A stretch of DNA of 64,000 nt from Alphaproteobacteria bacterium (GTDB taxonomy: Bacteria > Pseudomonadota > Alphaproteobacteria > Micavibrionales > Micavibrionaceae). Location of the stretch: NCBI GenBank assembly GCA_028277665.1, contig JANQFU010000009.1, forward strand, positions 27,612 through 91,611, read 5' to 3'. Made by a program: the position numbers and the translations under genes. The notes beneath the pieces were generated by a model. That model worked only from the letters and a program-made list of their open reading frames with translations. It was not told the origin of the DNA and made no database searches. Position 1 is the first letter of the stretch; every line of letters starts with the position of its first letter. Shown here one piece after another: positions 46,839 to 56,236 of the stretch.

Positions 46839-47673
46839 ACATGACCGGCAATCCGTATGCCGTAAAGAATTCCTTCGCGCGGAGGACCTGCTCGGCGGTC
46901 GGTTCCGGGGTTTCCTTGAGTTTGTACTCCATATCCATCATCTCCCACTTGTATTCGCCCATTTTGTGGAACGGCAAAATATCCATGCGCTCGATGTTCT
47001 CATAGGTCGAGAGAATGAGGGCGAGGGCCTTGAGGTTGGAGAGGGAATCGGTCAATCCGGGAACGAGAACGAAGCGGACCCACATCGGCTTTCCGGAAAG
47101 GGAGAGATGCCGGGCGAATCGCAGGGTCGGCTGAAGCGGCACGCCCGTCACTTCCTGATAAAGATCCGGAAGGCCTGCTTTGACATCGAGAAGGACGAGA
47201 TCGGTCGCGGCCAGAATTTCGTCGCTCGCATGGTCGATCATATACCCGCTCGTATCAAGCGCCGTATGCAGGCCCATCCGCCGGGCCCCGCGCAGGAGGG
47301 CAAGCGTAAAGTCCGGCTGGGCGAGCGGTTCGCCGCCGCTGATCGTGACCCCGCCTCCGGCTTTCTTGAGAAATGGCGTTACGGATTTCAGCTCATCGAG
47401 AATATCCTGAACCGTGCGAAACTGGCCGTTCTTGCTCTTGATGCAGTCCGGGTTGTGGCAGTACTGGCAGCGCAGGGGACAGCCCGTCAAAAAGACGATA
47501 AACCGCACGCCGGGTCCGTCGACGGCACCGGCCGACTCGACGGAATGCACATAGCCGCGCAGCTCCGGGTCGTAGGGGCGCGACGTCTCCAAAGCCCCGA
47601 TCCGCAGCGTCAGCCCGTCATCCCCCGGCGCATCCCGAAAGGTTTTCGTGTAGGTTGTTCTGGATTTCGTCAT
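46837..47673 (-). CDS. pflA: Pyruvate formate-lyase activating enzyme
   Basis: 278 residues, about 30 longer at the N-terminus than Escherichia coli PflA. The radical SAM cluster motif is C-P-L-R-C-Q-Y-C (Cys65, Cys69, Cys72), with G-G-V-T-I-S-G-G-E-P and a C-terminal H-K-M-G-x-Y-K-W segment. It uses S-adenosylmethionine to place the glycyl radical on PflB and works only without oxygen. The gene follows pflB on the same strand across an 86-base gap that contains a long hairpin. Confidence 0.96.
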   Translation of the reverse strand: MTKSRTTYTKTFRDAPGDDGLTLRIGALETSRPYDPELRGYVHSVESAGAVDGPGVRFIVFLTGCPLRCQYCHNPDCIKSKNGQFRTVQDILDELKSVTPFLKKAGGGVTISGGEPLAQPDFTLALLRGARRMGLHTALDTSGYMIDHASDEILAATDLVLLDVKAGLPDLYQEVTGVPLQPTLRFARHLSLSGKPMWVRFVLVPGLTDSLSNLKALALILSTYENIERMDILPFHKMGEYKWEMMDMEYKLKETPEPTAEQVLRAKEFFTAYGLPVM

Positions 47674-47705
47674 GAGATTTCCTCATTTAAACATCGGGCA
47701 GACAT

Positions 47706-47735
47706 CGGGGACACAATGACTTCATTGTGTCCCCG
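47706..47735. repeat. Perfect 14-base-pair palindrome between pflB and pflA
   Basis: The left arm cggggacacaatga (47706-47719) and right arm tcattgtgtccccg (47722-47735) are perfectly complementary, with two bases between. No T-run follows on either strand, so this is not a simple terminator. In the pflB-pflA transcript it would form a strong hairpin 33 bases before the pflA start, and could stabilise pflB mRNA or lower pflA expression. Confidence 0.75.
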
Positions 47736-47759
47736 CAAAGCGTTTAGATCAAACTTTTA

Positions 47760-50066
47760 TCAGCGTGTGTGGAACGTCCGGCTGATCACGTCGAGCTGTT
47801 GCTCGCGGGTCAGTTTGATGAAGTTCACCGCGTATCCGGAGACCCGGATCGTCAATTGCGGATATTCTTCCGGGTGTTCCATCGCGTCTTTCAGCGTCTC
47901 GATGTTCAGCACGTTGATGTTGATGTGCTGACCGCCTTTCGAGAACGCGTTCGGGCCGAAATACCCGTCGAGATAGCCGACGAGATTGTTTGCCCGCTCG
48001 CCTTCCGTTTTTCCGAGCGCGCCCGGAACGATCGAGAAGGTGTAGGAAATCCCGTCCTGCGCATCTTCGTAGGGCAGTTTGGCCACCGACATGAGGGACA
48101 TGACCGCGCCTTTCGTGTCGCGTCCGTGCATCGGGTTGGCTCCCGGCGCGAACGGTTCGCCTGCGCGGCGGCCGTCCGGCGTGTTCCCGGTTTTCTTTCC
48201 GTAGACCACGTTCGAGGTGATCGTCAGGATCGACTGGGTCGGGACCGCATCGCGATATGCCGGGTAGCGGCGGATCCGGTCCATGAAGGTGCGGACAAGC
48301 CAGCGGGCGATGTCATCGGCGCGCTCGTCGTTATTCCCGAAGGTCGGCGTATCGCCGCTCGGTTTATAATCGACAGCCATGCCGTTTTCATCGCGGATGA
48401 CTTCCACGCGGCCGTATTTGATTGCGGCAAGCGAGTCGGCCACAACGGACAGCCCGGCCATCCCGCACGCCATCGTCCGGAGAATGTCCCGGTCGTGCAG
48501 CGACATCTGAAGGCGTTCGTAGGCGTATTTATCGTGCATGAAGTGGATGACGTTCAGCGTATTGACGTAGACGCGGGCCAGCCAGTCCATCATCGGCTCA
48601 AAGCGGGACATGACCTCGTCGTAATCGAGAACGTCCGCCGTGATCGGCGCCGTTTCCGGGCCGACCTGCGCGCCGCTTTTCTCATCGCGGCCGCCGTTGA
48701 TGGCGTAAAGGAGCGTTTTGGCCATGTTGACGCGCGCGCCGAAGAACTGCATCTGCTTGCCGATCCGCATCGCGGACACACAACACGCAATCCCGTAATC
48801 GTCACCCCAGTAATCCCGCATGAGATCGTCGTTTTCATACTGGATCGAGGACGTGTCGATCGAGGTTTGTGCGCAAAACTCCTTGAAGCCTTCCGGCAGG
48901 GATTCGGACCAGAGGACCGTCAGGTTCGGCTCCGGCGCGGGCCCCAGATTCTTGAGCGTGTGCAGGATCCGGAAGTTCGATTTTGTGACAAGCGGGCGGC
49001 CGTCTAGCCCCATCCCGCCGACGCATTCCGTGACCCAGGTCGGGTCCCCGGAGAACAGCGCGTCATAATCCGGCGTCCGCAGGAAGCGCACAAGGCGCAG
49101 TTTCATGACAAAATGGTCGATGAGCTCTTGCGCCTGTTCTTCGGTCAATTCGCCGTCGGCCATGTCGCGTTCGAACCAGACATCGAGGAATGTCGTCACG
49201 CGGCCGAGAGACATCGCCGCGCCGTTCTGTTCCTTGACCGCGCCGAGATAGGCGAAATAGGTCCATTGAACGGCCTGCTTGGCGTCCTTGGCCGGGCCGG
49301 AAATGTCGTAGCCGTAGCGGGAGGCCATTTCCTTCAGGTCCGCAAGGGCACGGATCTGGTCTGTCAGCTCCTCGCGGGCGCGAATGACCTCTTCGCTCAT
49401 CAGGACCTCATCGAGGCTTGCCTGCTGGGCCTTTTTGTCTTCGATCAGGCGATCGACCCCGTAAAGCGCGACACGGCGGTAATCGCCGATGATCCGCCCG
49501 CGGCCGTAGGCATCCGGCAGACCTGTGACAATCCCGCTCTTCCGGGCGGCGCGCATCTCCGGCGTGTAGCCATCGAAAACGCCCTGATTATGGGATTTGC
49601 GGTAATAGGTGTACAGATCGTCCACGGACTGATCCAGTTTCTTGCCGTAGGCTTCCAGCCCGCTGGCCACCATCCGTACTCCGCCGGCCGGCATGATCGC
49701 ACGTTTCAGCGGCGCTTCCGTCTGAAGCCCGACAATGGTTTCAAGATCCTTGTTGATGTATCCGGCGTCGTGAGACGTCAGAGATGAAATCACGGACGTA
49801 TCGGCGTCAAGCACCCCGCCGGCATCACGTTCTTTTTTGAGGAGTTCGCAGACTTCGTCCCAGAGCCGGGTCGTCGCCGCCGTCGGTCCCGCGAGGAACG
49901 CGCCGTCGCCGAGATAGGGCGTGTAGTTGCGCTGGATGAAATCGCGCACGTCGATTTGATGCTGCCATGCTCCGGCAACGAAACCTTCCCAGCAATTCGC
50001 GGGGGTATTGCCCTCTCCCCAAAGGCCGGAAGGCGTGGCGGTTGTTTTGCTATGAGCTGAGCACAT
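47760..50066 (-). CDS. pflB: Formate C-acetyltransferase (pyruvate formate-lyase)
   Basis: 768 residues, close to the E. coli enzyme. It cleaves pyruvate with CoA to acetyl-CoA and formate under anoxic conditions. The adjacent catalytic cysteines are in [10 protein letters not shown], and the glycyl radical loop I-R-V-S-G-Y-A-V carries Gly744. The N-terminus has W-x-G-F-V-A-G-x-W and [12 protein letters not shown]. Transcription likely begins in the 240-base gap upstream, which contains an FNR-type site. pflA follows. PFL is less usual than pyruvate dehydrogenase in alphaproteobacteria. Confidence 0.98.
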   Translation of the reverse strand: MCSAHSKTTATPSGLWGEGNTPANCWEGFVAGAWQHQIDVRDFIQRNYTPYLGDGAFLAGPTAATTRLWDEVCELLKKERDAGGVLDADTSVISSLTSHDAGYINKDLETIVGLQTEAPLKRAIMPAGGVRMVASGLEAYGKKLDQSVDDLYTYYRKSHNQGVFDGYTPEMRAARKSGIVTGLPDAYGRGRIIGDYRRVALYGVDRLIEDKKAQQASLDEVLMSEEVIRAREELTDQIRALADLKEMASRYGYDISGPAKDAKQAVQWTYFAYLGAVKEQNGAAMSLGRVTTFLDVWFERDMADGELTEEQAQELIDHFVMKLRLVRFLRTPDYDALFSGDPTWVTECVGGMGLDGRPLVTKSNFRILHTLKNLGPAPEPNLTVLWSESLPEGFKEFCAQTSIDTSSIQYENDDLMRDYWGDDYGIACCVSAMRIGKQMQFFGARVNMAKTLLYAINGGRDEKSGAQVGPETAPITADVLDYDEVMSRFEPMMDWLARVYVNTLNVIHFMHDKYAYERLQMSLHDRDILRTMACGMAGLSVVADSLAAIKYGRVEVIRDENGMAVDYKPSGDTPTFGNNDERADDIARWLVRTFMDRIRRYPAYRDAVPTQSILTITSNVVYGKKTGNTPDGRRAGEPFAPGANPMHGRDTKGAVMSLMSVAKLPYEDAQDGISYTFSIVPGALGKTEGERANNLVGYLDGYFGPNAFSKGGQHININVLNIETLKDAMEHPEEYPQLTIRVSGYAVNFIKLTREQQLDVISRTFHTR

Positions 50067-50200
50067 GAAATCCTCCGATTCGTTTGAGTGCCAATAAGTG
50101 CAAACACAAGAAATTCGTTATCCTGACCCGGTGTAGCAGCAATTCGTTACCTAATCGTTAACGGGCCGTCTGCGCATACGTCCGCGCACACATTTATATA

Positions 50201-50279
50201 CCCTTCTATTTTAGCAAATCCATAGACAGGAAACAGCAAGAAAAACACAAAAACAGCAAAAATTTTTGACATAAATCAA
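50201..50279 (-). promoter_or_regulatory. Likely pflB promoter with FNR/Anr-type site
   Basis: TTGACATAAATCAA at 50266-50279 matches the FNR/Anr/FixK consensus TTGAT-N4-ATCAA with one mismatch. Downstream on the minus strand, TAAAAT at 50208-50213, preceded by TTGC, resembles an extended -10. A start near 50201 would place the site at about -71.5, a known class I FNR position. The site is certain as a pattern; the promoter reading is inference. Confidence 0.6.
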
Positions 50280-50307
50280 ATTTTAAAGCCACCAGCACTT
50301 CTGCGGC

Positions 50308-51072
50308 TTAATAATGCCGGAAGGCGCTTGCGGAAGGTCCTGTGTGGCTTGCAGCGGCGTGGGCTTTTGAAATACTGTGGCCTATCGCGCCTAAGACATG
50401 TGCGCAGGCGCTATCATATTCATCAACGGGCGCAAAATGCTCGGGCCCGCGCTCGAGGACGTCATAAGGGCGGTTTTCAGGATTGGCCAGAACGCCGAGC
50501 GTCAGAAAGAGATAATTCAGCCCCCGGACGATACGCGGTCGCTGACGCGCTATGGGTGTGTCGTCTTCCGGCGCAAGATGCATGTGAACGCTTGTATGGT
50601 GAAGATTTTCGGCCAGACGATTCATCGCGAGCTCAAGTGTATGTAAAATCCCGAGAAAAAACAGATCCGCTCTGTTCTGATCGTCCGGCACGGAAAGAAT
50701 AGCCTCCGCAGGCGAGATTTCTTCCGCAGAGAGGTTTAGATGAAAAGAGGTAAACGACAGGCTCTGCTGCAAAAACTCCATGACCCGGTCAGCCGCCGAG
50801 CGGATTTCGTGCGAAAAAGAGAAGCATTTTTTGAGTTCAAGCGTTTGCGGGTCGAAGCGGACGGTATCCGATAAATGCCTTCTCAGAAGACACGGGAAGT
50901 CCGACAACAGAATCTTTAAAATGCCGATTCCGGCGCGCTGCCCCGCAACATAGCAGAAATGCATATGTTTGATGTTTTCGAGATTCCGGCGTTTTTTGTC
51001 CGGACGAATCTCCATAAGTTCAGCGTCCTGCCTCGCGAGAACGCCTTCCAGCCACGGCGGATAGATCGACAT
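50308..51072 (-). CDS. Hypothetical protein upstream of pflB
   Basis: 254 residues, soluble, no signal peptide. It is mostly helical with many histidines in the middle (L-H-T-L-E-L, L-H-H-T-S-V-H-M-H-L) and a C-terminal H-S-I-S-K-A-H-A-A-A-S-H stretch. No family is recognised. It lies on the same strand as the pfl genes, and the FNR-type site is just behind its stop codon, so it is probably a separate transcript from pflB. Its upstream region contains the palindrome agcccctgcaggggct and a ccgggttaac motif also found upstream of the unknown gene at 56237-57160. Confidence 0.6.
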   Translation of the reverse strand: MSIYPPWLEGVLARQDAELMEIRPDKKRRNLENIKHMHFCYVAGQRAGIGILKILLSDFPCLLRRHLSDTVRFDPQTLELKKCFSFSHEIRSAADRVMEFLQQSLSFTSFHLNLSAEEISPAEAILSVPDDQNRADLFFLGILHTLELAMNRLAENLHHTSVHMHLAPEDDTPIARQRPRIVRGLNYLFLTLGVLANPENRPYDVLERGPEHFAPVDEYDSACAHVLGAIGHSISKAHAAASHTGPSASAFRHY

Positions 51073-51112
51073 GCGCAGAAAACCCCTGTCCGGTTTTTGT
51101 TCTTTTTATAAG

Positions 51113-51128
51113 AGCCCCTGCAGGGGCT
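51113..51128. repeat. 16-base palindrome agcccctgcaggggct
   Basis: A perfect 16-base inverted repeat 41 bases upstream of the start of the 50308-51072 gene. A related sequence, tgcaggggctcctgcagg, occurs at about 57276-57294 upstream of the unknown gene at 56237-57160. It could be an operator, but only the symmetry supports this. Confidence 0.4.
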
Positions 51129-51256
51129 GTATATTATGTCTTTATCTTTCTGTTTTTATCTCTTCACATATAAAAGTCAACAGAAAATAAATGAACCCAC
51201 GGCTACGAATCCGGGTTAACGCCCTCCCTTGAACCGCCGGATAAGGGGCCGGGCGC

Positions 51257-51289
51257 CATGAGCCGAATAAACACCTTATTCGGCTCATG
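51257..51289. repeat. Perfect 14-base-pair hairpin containing the start codon of the Fic remnant
   Basis: catgagccgaataa (51257-51270) pairs with ttattcggctcatg (51276-51289) around a five-base loop acacc. The ATG of the downstream gene (51287-51289) is the last three bases of the right arm, so the hairpin would hide it, and no ribosome binding site precedes it. Confidence 0.75.
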
Positions 51290-51862
51290 AGAGAAAAAAT
51301 ATATAACTGGCAACAGGATGACTGGCCGCATTTCCGCTACGACCTTGCCGCGGCTGAAGACCTGTTGTTTAAATTTACCGAGCGGATCGGGCGGGCGATT
51401 GCCGAAAAGGCTCTGTCCCAGGGGATCGGGCGTCCGGTTTTACTGAGCTTGTCCCGAACGATCGCCCGGCACAGAAACGCTTATTACGATGCCCTGAAGC
51501 AGGCGCAAAGATCGAATGATTTGACGGACTGGATATTCTATTTCGTCCGGACCGCCTATGATGCACAGGTCGAGGCGGAAGAGCAAATCGAATTCATTCT
51601 TCAAAAATCGCGCTTTTTCGATCGGTACAAAGACAGGATCAACGACCGGCAACGTCGCGTGCTAGAGCGGATGCTGGAAGACGGTCCGCACAGTTTCGAA
51701 GGTGGTATGAGCGCGAAGAAATATGCGGCGATCACCCATGTCTCAAAAGCAACAGCCACGCGGGACCTTCAGGACCTTGCCGCAATCGGAGCTCTGATCC
51801 CCGTCGGCGGCGGACGCAGCACGCGGTATGAGGTGGCACTCGCCGGAAGTAAAAAAAACTGA
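51287..51862 (+). pseudogene. Internally deleted Fic-family protein (catalytic core missing)
   Basis: 191 residues where full-length relatives have about 370. Residues 1-28 (Y-N-W-Q-Q-D-D-W-P-H-F-R-Y-D) match the N-terminal DUF4172 segment of Fic proteins. From residue 32 the sequence I-G-R-A-I-A-E-K-A-L-S-Q-G continues exactly where the active-site motif H-P-F-x-D-G-N-G-R-I-G-R-A should end, then proceeds through S-L-S-R-T-I, Y-Y-D-A-L-K and the C-terminal winged-helix part (K-A-T-A-T-R-D-L-Q-D-L, G-G-G-R-S-T-R-Y). So about 180 residues, including the catalytic histidine and the ATP-binding loop, are gone while the frame is kept. AMP transfer is not possible; the winged helix could still bind DNA. 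It may be a decaying remnant or a repressor-like product. Confidence 0.75.
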
Positions 51863-51880
51863 CGGGCACACAGCATTTCC

Positions 51881-52124
51881 ATGGTTAGCCTCAGCTATGG
51901 ATAAGATATTATAAATCAACGTCATCCCGGCGAAAGCCGGGATCCAGAGAGTTTAAAAATCTTTTCACCACGAAGCCGCAAAAAGCGCAAAGTATACGCG
52001 AAGCGAATTATTCTTCTTCGTGATTTTGTGTTGAAAATACTGGATCCCGGCTTTCGCCGGGATGACGGTTGGTTCCAATGTATTCGCAATTCATGCTTAT
52101 CCATAGTTCAGGTATGGTTAAGCC
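51881..52124. mobile_element. Composite palindromic repeat with flanking direct repeats
   Basis: Two perfect 28-base inverted repeats lie at 51920-51947 and 52040-52067; each is itself a small hairpin around cccggcgaaagccggg. Outside them, ctatggataag (51895-51905) and its complement (52096-52106) form a second inverted pair. Near-identical direct repeats atggttagcc (51881-51890) and atggttaagcc (52114-52124) flank the whole. The cgtcatcccggcgaaagccggg unit resembles dispersed repeats common in proteobacteria. No coding capacity is seen, and the remaining bases between the Fic remnant and the protease gene hold nothing else I can name. Confidence 0.7.
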
Positions 52125-52187
52125 AAGACGCCTGCAGAACAACAGGTTGGACAGCGGAGCATTCCTCCCCTTGCCTCTGACGGCGGT

Positions 52188-53663
52188 ATGACTACATTAA
52201 AGCGCATGAAAAAGATCGTCTGTGCCCTGTTTGTTGTGTTTATGTGTATCTGCGGGCCCGTGCGGGCCGACGCGCGCGCGGTTGTTCCCGGATCCGGGAG
52301 CGAGATCAAACTTTCTTTCGCGCCGCTCGTGAAAAAGATTGCCCCGGCCGTAGTCAATATTTATACGAAGCGGACAGTTCGCGCGCGCGTCGCGCATCCG
52401 TTTATGAACGACCCTTTCTTTAACCGCTTTTTTCAGGATTTCGGGGCGGGACGCGGCGGGGGTGGTTTTGGCGGGCTGACCCGGGAGCGGGTCCAGCAAA
52501 CCCTCGGCTCCGGAATTATTATCGACCGGGACGGGATCGTCGTGACAAACGCACATGTCATTGACGGCGCACAGGAAATCACCGTCATGCTGGCCGACGG
52601 CCGGGAATTTGCGGCCGAGCTCGTTGTGTCCGACCCGCCGTCGGATCTTGCGCTCCTGCGCATGGACACAGGCAGCCTGAAAGACGAAGACCTGCCGTTC
52701 GCGCCGCTCAAGCCGAGTGAGACGCTCGAAGTCGGGGACCTCGTTCTGGCGATCGGCAATCCGTTCGGTGTGGGGCAAACGGTGACATCGGGGATCGTTT
52801 CGGCACTGGCGCGCTCCTCCCTCAATATCAATGACTTCAATTTCTTCATTCAGACGGACGCCGCGATCAATCCGGGGAACTCCGGCGGCGCGCTCGTGGA
52901 TATGAGCGGCGGGGTCGTGGGGATCAATACGGCGATCTATTCGCGTGACGGCGGGTCGCTCGGGATCGGCTTTTCGATCCCCTCGGAAATGGTCGCCGCG
53001 CTGCTCGCCGCCGAGAAAAGCGGCCGGATTGGCGCACGGGGCGTCACGCGCGCCTGGCTGGGAGCGACGGCACAGAAAATCACGTCCGAGATCGCCGAGA
53101 CGCTGGGTCTTTCCCGCCCGCAAGGGGCTCTTGTCGCGGGGGTCTCCCCCTCCGGGCCGGCCGCAAAAGCAGGCCTGAAAACAGGAGATGTCGTGACGAT
53201 GGTCGAGGGGAAGATCGTCCGGGATCCCGCGGAGATGCATTATCGCTGGGCGATGATCCCGGTCGGTGAAACGGCGGAATTTACAATCCTTCGCAAGGGG
53301 AAAGAGCGGACGCTCAAAATCGCGGCGATTTTACCGCCTGACCAACCGGACAGGGAGACAACGGCCCTTGACGGACGCCATCCACTCTCCGGTGCGACGG
53401 TGGTTAATCTGAACCCCGCCGTCCGGGTCGAGATGGATATGGATCCGGCAGACGAGACGCCGGGCGTTGCCGTTACGCACGTCGCGCGCGGCACGCCGGC
53501 CGGCCGGATCGTCGCGCCCGGAGATGTGATCCGCACGGTCGGGGAAGAGGCCGTTCATAATGTGAAAGACCTCAAAAAAGCTCTTGAAAATATGCCCCGC
53601 AACAATGTGTGGTCGTTCTCGATCGAACGCGACGGCGCGCTCAGAAACGTGATCGTGCGGTGA
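52188..53663 (+). CDS. DegP/DegQ-type periplasmic serine protease
   Basis: 491 residues with a signal peptide (M-K-K-I-V-C-A-L-F-V-V, cleaved near V-R-A-D-A). The trypsin-like domain has His123 (T-N-A-H-V), Asp153 (S-D-L-A-L-L-R) and Ser232 (G-N-S-G-G-A-L). A glycine-rich loop (about 86-96) corresponds to the LA loop region. Two PDZ domains follow (about residues 270-370 and 400-490; R-G-V-T-R-A-W-L-G and G-D-V-I-R-T-V-G). Such proteins degrade or refold damaged envelope proteins. The gene is convergent with the deaminase gene. Confidence 0.93.
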   Translation: MTTLKRMKKIVCALFVVFMCICGPVRADARAVVPGSGSEIKLSFAPLVKKIAPAVVNIYTKRTVRARVAHPFMNDPFFNRFFQDFGAGRGGGGFGGLTRERVQQTLGSGIIIDRDGIVVTNAHVIDGAQEITVMLADGREFAAELVVSDPPSDLALLRMDTGSLKDEDLPFAPLKPSETLEVGDLVLAIGNPFGVGQTVTSGIVSALARSSLNINDFNFFIQTDAAINPGNSGGALVDMSGGVVGINTAIYSRDGGSLGIGFSIPSEMVAALLAAEKSGRIGARGVTRAWLGATAQKITSEIAETLGLSRPQGALVAGVSPSGPAAKAGLKTGDVVTMVEGKIVRDPAEMHYRWAMIPVGETAEFTILRKGKERTLKIAAILPPDQPDRETTALDGRHPLSGATVVNLNPAVRVEMDMDPADETPGVAVTHVARGTPAGRIVAPGDVIRTVGEEAVHNVKDLKKALENMPRNNVWSFSIERDGALRNVIVR

Positions 53664-53687
53664 TTTTTCAACAGAATATGTTCAACG

Positions 53688-54665
53688 TCAGGGCTTATTT
53701 TTCGGCCGGGGGGAGAGCGTTCTGTAAGTTATAATCCCTTTTTCCGCCAGACTGTGCGCAGCGGCAATTCCGTGGGTATCGCGGCAGTCGTTCGGATTGC
53801 CGATCTGCAACCGCGTCAGGCCCGCGCCTACGGCGTTGACCTGTTCCCGGGACGTCGGCATGCGCGAGGAATAGACGAATTGCGGGTTGACGGCCAGACC
53901 GTGGCGCCGTGAGCGCATCATGACCCGGTTCAGCGGCTCCAGATAATAGGAATATTTCTCCCCGGTCTTCTCCAGAAGGGCGGAATCCGTCTCGCGGGTA
54001 AGGCCGGGCACCGGATGAGTGGACGCCCGGATGACAACCGGCGCGCCGTCGGGATCATGTGCGGCGGCGAGGGCAAAGGGCGTGCCTTCGTAAAACGCAT
54101 GCGCATCGGCAATCGCTTCGTGAAATCCGCGTTTTCCGGCGGAGCAGGACAGGATTTGCGCCGGATTGTCTTCCGGCGGCGTGTAATCCGGAGAAATCTC
54201 GAGGATCGGCGTGATGCTCCGTTCTTTGCGGCGAATCTCATAGACGGAGATCCCGGCGACTTCACAGATATACATCGACATGTCTTCGAAATGTTCATTG
54301 CGCCGCCGCGAAAAATCCTTGTCGAACCCCTTGTGATCGATATAGATCGCGCGGATGCCGGCCTCTGCCATGTTTTTGGCGCAATTTGGACAGAACGGAT
54401 CGGTGATAAAAACCCGCGCGCCGCCGCTTTTGGGCGCGTTCAGGATACAGGCCGTCTCGGCATGGATCGTGCCGCTCGCATTGCCGATCCGCCGGTCGGG
54501 GCCGATCCTCTTTAAAATGGGAAGCGGCCAGTAATTCGTATACGCGACGCTGAACGGGTGGCCGCTCGGCCCGTCTCCGGCCAGAGCCGCGGCGATTTTG
54601 TTCACGGGATGCGCGCTGTCGTTCACGATATCGACGGCGGATTGCATAAGCTGGTATGGGTCCAT
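53688..54665 (-). CDS. Cytidine/dCMP deaminase-fold protein with C-terminal extension
   Basis: 325 residues from the ATG at 54665, preceded by AAGGA; a longer frame reaches 54746. The zinc-dependent deaminase site is in residues 60-100: H-A-E (His68, Glu70) and P-F-C-P-N-C (Cys92, Cys95). The remaining 220 residues are not typical of a small deaminase, and contain conserved-looking stretches S-C-S-A-G-K-R-G-F and Y-S-Y-Y-L-E-P. It may be a nucleotide deaminase or a tRNA- or diaminohydroxyphosphoribosyl-type enzyme; the substrate is unknown. It is divergent from lpdA. Confidence 0.75.
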   Translation of the reverse strand: MDPYQLMQSAVDIVNDSAHPVNKIAAALAGDGPSGHPFSVAYTNYWPLPILKRIGPDRRIGNASGTIHAETACILNAPKSGGARVFITDPFCPNCAKNMAEAGIRAIYIDHKGFDKDFSRRRNEHFEDMSMYICEVAGISVYEIRRKERSITPILEISPDYTPPEDNPAQILSCSAGKRGFHEAIADAHAFYEGTPFALAAAHDPDGAPVVIRASTHPVPGLTRETDSALLEKTGEKYSYYLEPLNRVMMRSRRHGLAVNPQFVYSSRMPTSREQVNAVGAGLTRLQIGNPNDCRDTHGIAAAHSLAEKGIITYRTLSPRPKNKP

Positions 54666-54810
54666 GATATCCTTCGGATCGAAAAATGTGCGGGTTCCGC
54701 GCAACACGGCGATTTTATCGGAAACGGCGGGACAGAACAACCGCAAGGCTGGTCATGACCGGCCGGTGCGTTATATTGGATCCGGATATCAAAACCAAGA
54801 GGTGCCCCAT

Positions 54811-56226
54811 ATGACCGATTCTTCCTCTTCCCATGATTATGACGTCGTTGTGATCGGCGGCGGGCCGGGCGGCTATGTCTGCGCGATCCGCTGTGCACAA
54901 CTCGGCTTCAAAACGGCGTGCGTTGAAAAACGGGACGCGCTCGGCGGGACTTGCCTGAATGTCGGCTGCATCCCCTCCAAAGCCCTGCTTGCGGCCTCGG
55001 AAAAATATCATGAGGCAAAGGACGGCGGGCTTGCCGCGTTCGGCGTGAAAACCGGAAAGGTCGCGTTCGACCTGAAAGCGATGATGGCGCATAAGGACAA
55101 GGTCGTGGCGGACAATACGAAAGGAATCGAGTTCCTGTTTCGCAAGAACAAGATCGAGTGGCTCAAGGGCGCGGGATGTCTTAAGGGGCCGGGCGCGCTC
55201 GAGGTGGACGGCAAGCCGTATACGGCAAAACATATCGTGATCGCAACAGGCTCGGAGAGCGTGCCGTTGCCGGGGATAGCGGTCGACGAGCAGAAGATTG
55301 TGTCCTCGACAGGGGCCCTGACGCTGGAGAAAGTCCCTCACAAACTGGCCGTGATCGGCGGCGGGGCGATCGGGTTGGAGCTTGGCTGTGTCTGGGCGCG
55401 CCTCGGGGCGGAGGTAACGGTTATCGAATACCTGGACCGGATCCTGCCGGGGATGGACCGTGAAATCTCGAAAGAAATGCAAAAACTCCTCGAAAAACAG
55501 GGGCTGAAATTCCGCCTCGGGACGAAGGTGGACAGTGCCAAAGCCTCTGCCAAAGGCGTCCGGATGGAGATAGCCTCCGCCGCTTCTTCTGGCGGCGATC
55601 CGGAAACGGCGGAGACGGATATCCTGCTCGTCGCGGTCGGGCGGCGGCCCTATACCGCCGGGCTCGGCCTCGAAGCGGCCGGGGTCGCGCAGGACGAACG
55701 CGGCCGGATCCCCGTCAATGCGCGCTTTGAGAGCAATGTGCCGGGGATCTATGCCATCGGGGACGTGATCGCCGGGCCGATGCTGGCCCACAAGGCGGAG
55801 GACGAAGGCGTCATCCTTGCCGAAATGCTGGCCGGGCAAAGCGGGCATATGGATTACGATCTCGTCCCGGGCGTCGTTTATACCGCGCCCGAAGCCGCGC
55901 AGGTCGGCCGGACGGAAGACGCGCTCAAGGACGCCGGGATTGCCTATAAATCCGGGAAATTTCCATTTTCTGCAAACGGCCGGGCGCGGGCGATGAACGC
56001 GGCGGACGGCTTTGTGAAGATCCTTGCCGATGCCGGAACGGACCGCGTTCTGGGCGTTCATATCATCGGCCCGGAGGCCGGAACCCTGATTGCCGAGGCC
56101 GCGATCGCGATGGAGTTCGGCGCGTCAAGCGAGGATATCGCCCGGACCTGTCATGCGCATCCGACGCTGGAGGAGGCCGTCAAGGAAGCGGCTCTCGCCG
56201 TCGGCGGCCGCCCGCTGCATACCTGA
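54811..56226 (+). CDS. lpdA: Dihydrolipoyl dehydrogenase
   Basis: 471 residues from ATG 54811; the frame is open upstream into the divergent gene, but the FAD motif [11 protein letters not shown] begins ten residues after this ATG. The redox-active disulfide is [13 protein letters not shown] (Cys48, Cys53), with the NAD-binding [12 protein letters not shown] and the C-terminal H-A-H-P-T-L-E-E His-Glu pair. It reoxidises lipoyl groups as E3 of 2-oxoacid dehydrogenase or glycine cleavage complexes. No E1 or E2 gene is adjacent, so its partner complex is not shown. Confidence 0.97.
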   Translation: MTDSSSSHDYDVVVIGGGPGGYVCAIRCAQLGFKTACVEKRDALGGTCLNVGCIPSKALLAASEKYHEAKDGGLAAFGVKTGKVAFDLKAMMAHKDKVVADNTKGIEFLFRKNKIEWLKGAGCLKGPGALEVDGKPYTAKHIVIATGSESVPLPGIAVDEQKIVSSTGALTLEKVPHKLAVIGGGAIGLELGCVWARLGAEVTVIEYLDRILPGMDREISKEMQKLLEKQGLKFRLGTKVDSAKASAKGVRMEIASAASSGGDPETAETDILLVAVGRRPYTAGLGLEAAGVAQDERGRIPVNARFESNVPGIYAIGDVIAGPMLAHKAEDEGVILAEMLAGQSGHMDYDLVPGVVYTAPEAAQVGRTEDALKDAGIAYKSGKFPFSANGRARAMNAADGFVKILADAGTDRVLGVHIIGPEAGTLIAEAAIAMEFGASSEDIARTCHAHPTLEEAVKEAALAVGGRPLHT

Positions 56227-56236
56227 GAAGGGTTGG

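Noticed and set aside
47769..49007. 412-residue frame antisense to pflB
   Set aside because: Shadow of pflB; composition is that of complementary codons.
51920..52067. Possible CRISPR array from repeated gtcatcccgg units
   Set aside because: Only two units, in inverted orientation with no regular spacers; it is a palindromic repeat.
54715..56061. 448-residue frame antisense to lpdA
   Set aside because: Shadow of lpdA, whose FAD, disulfide and NAD motifs are all in the other strand.
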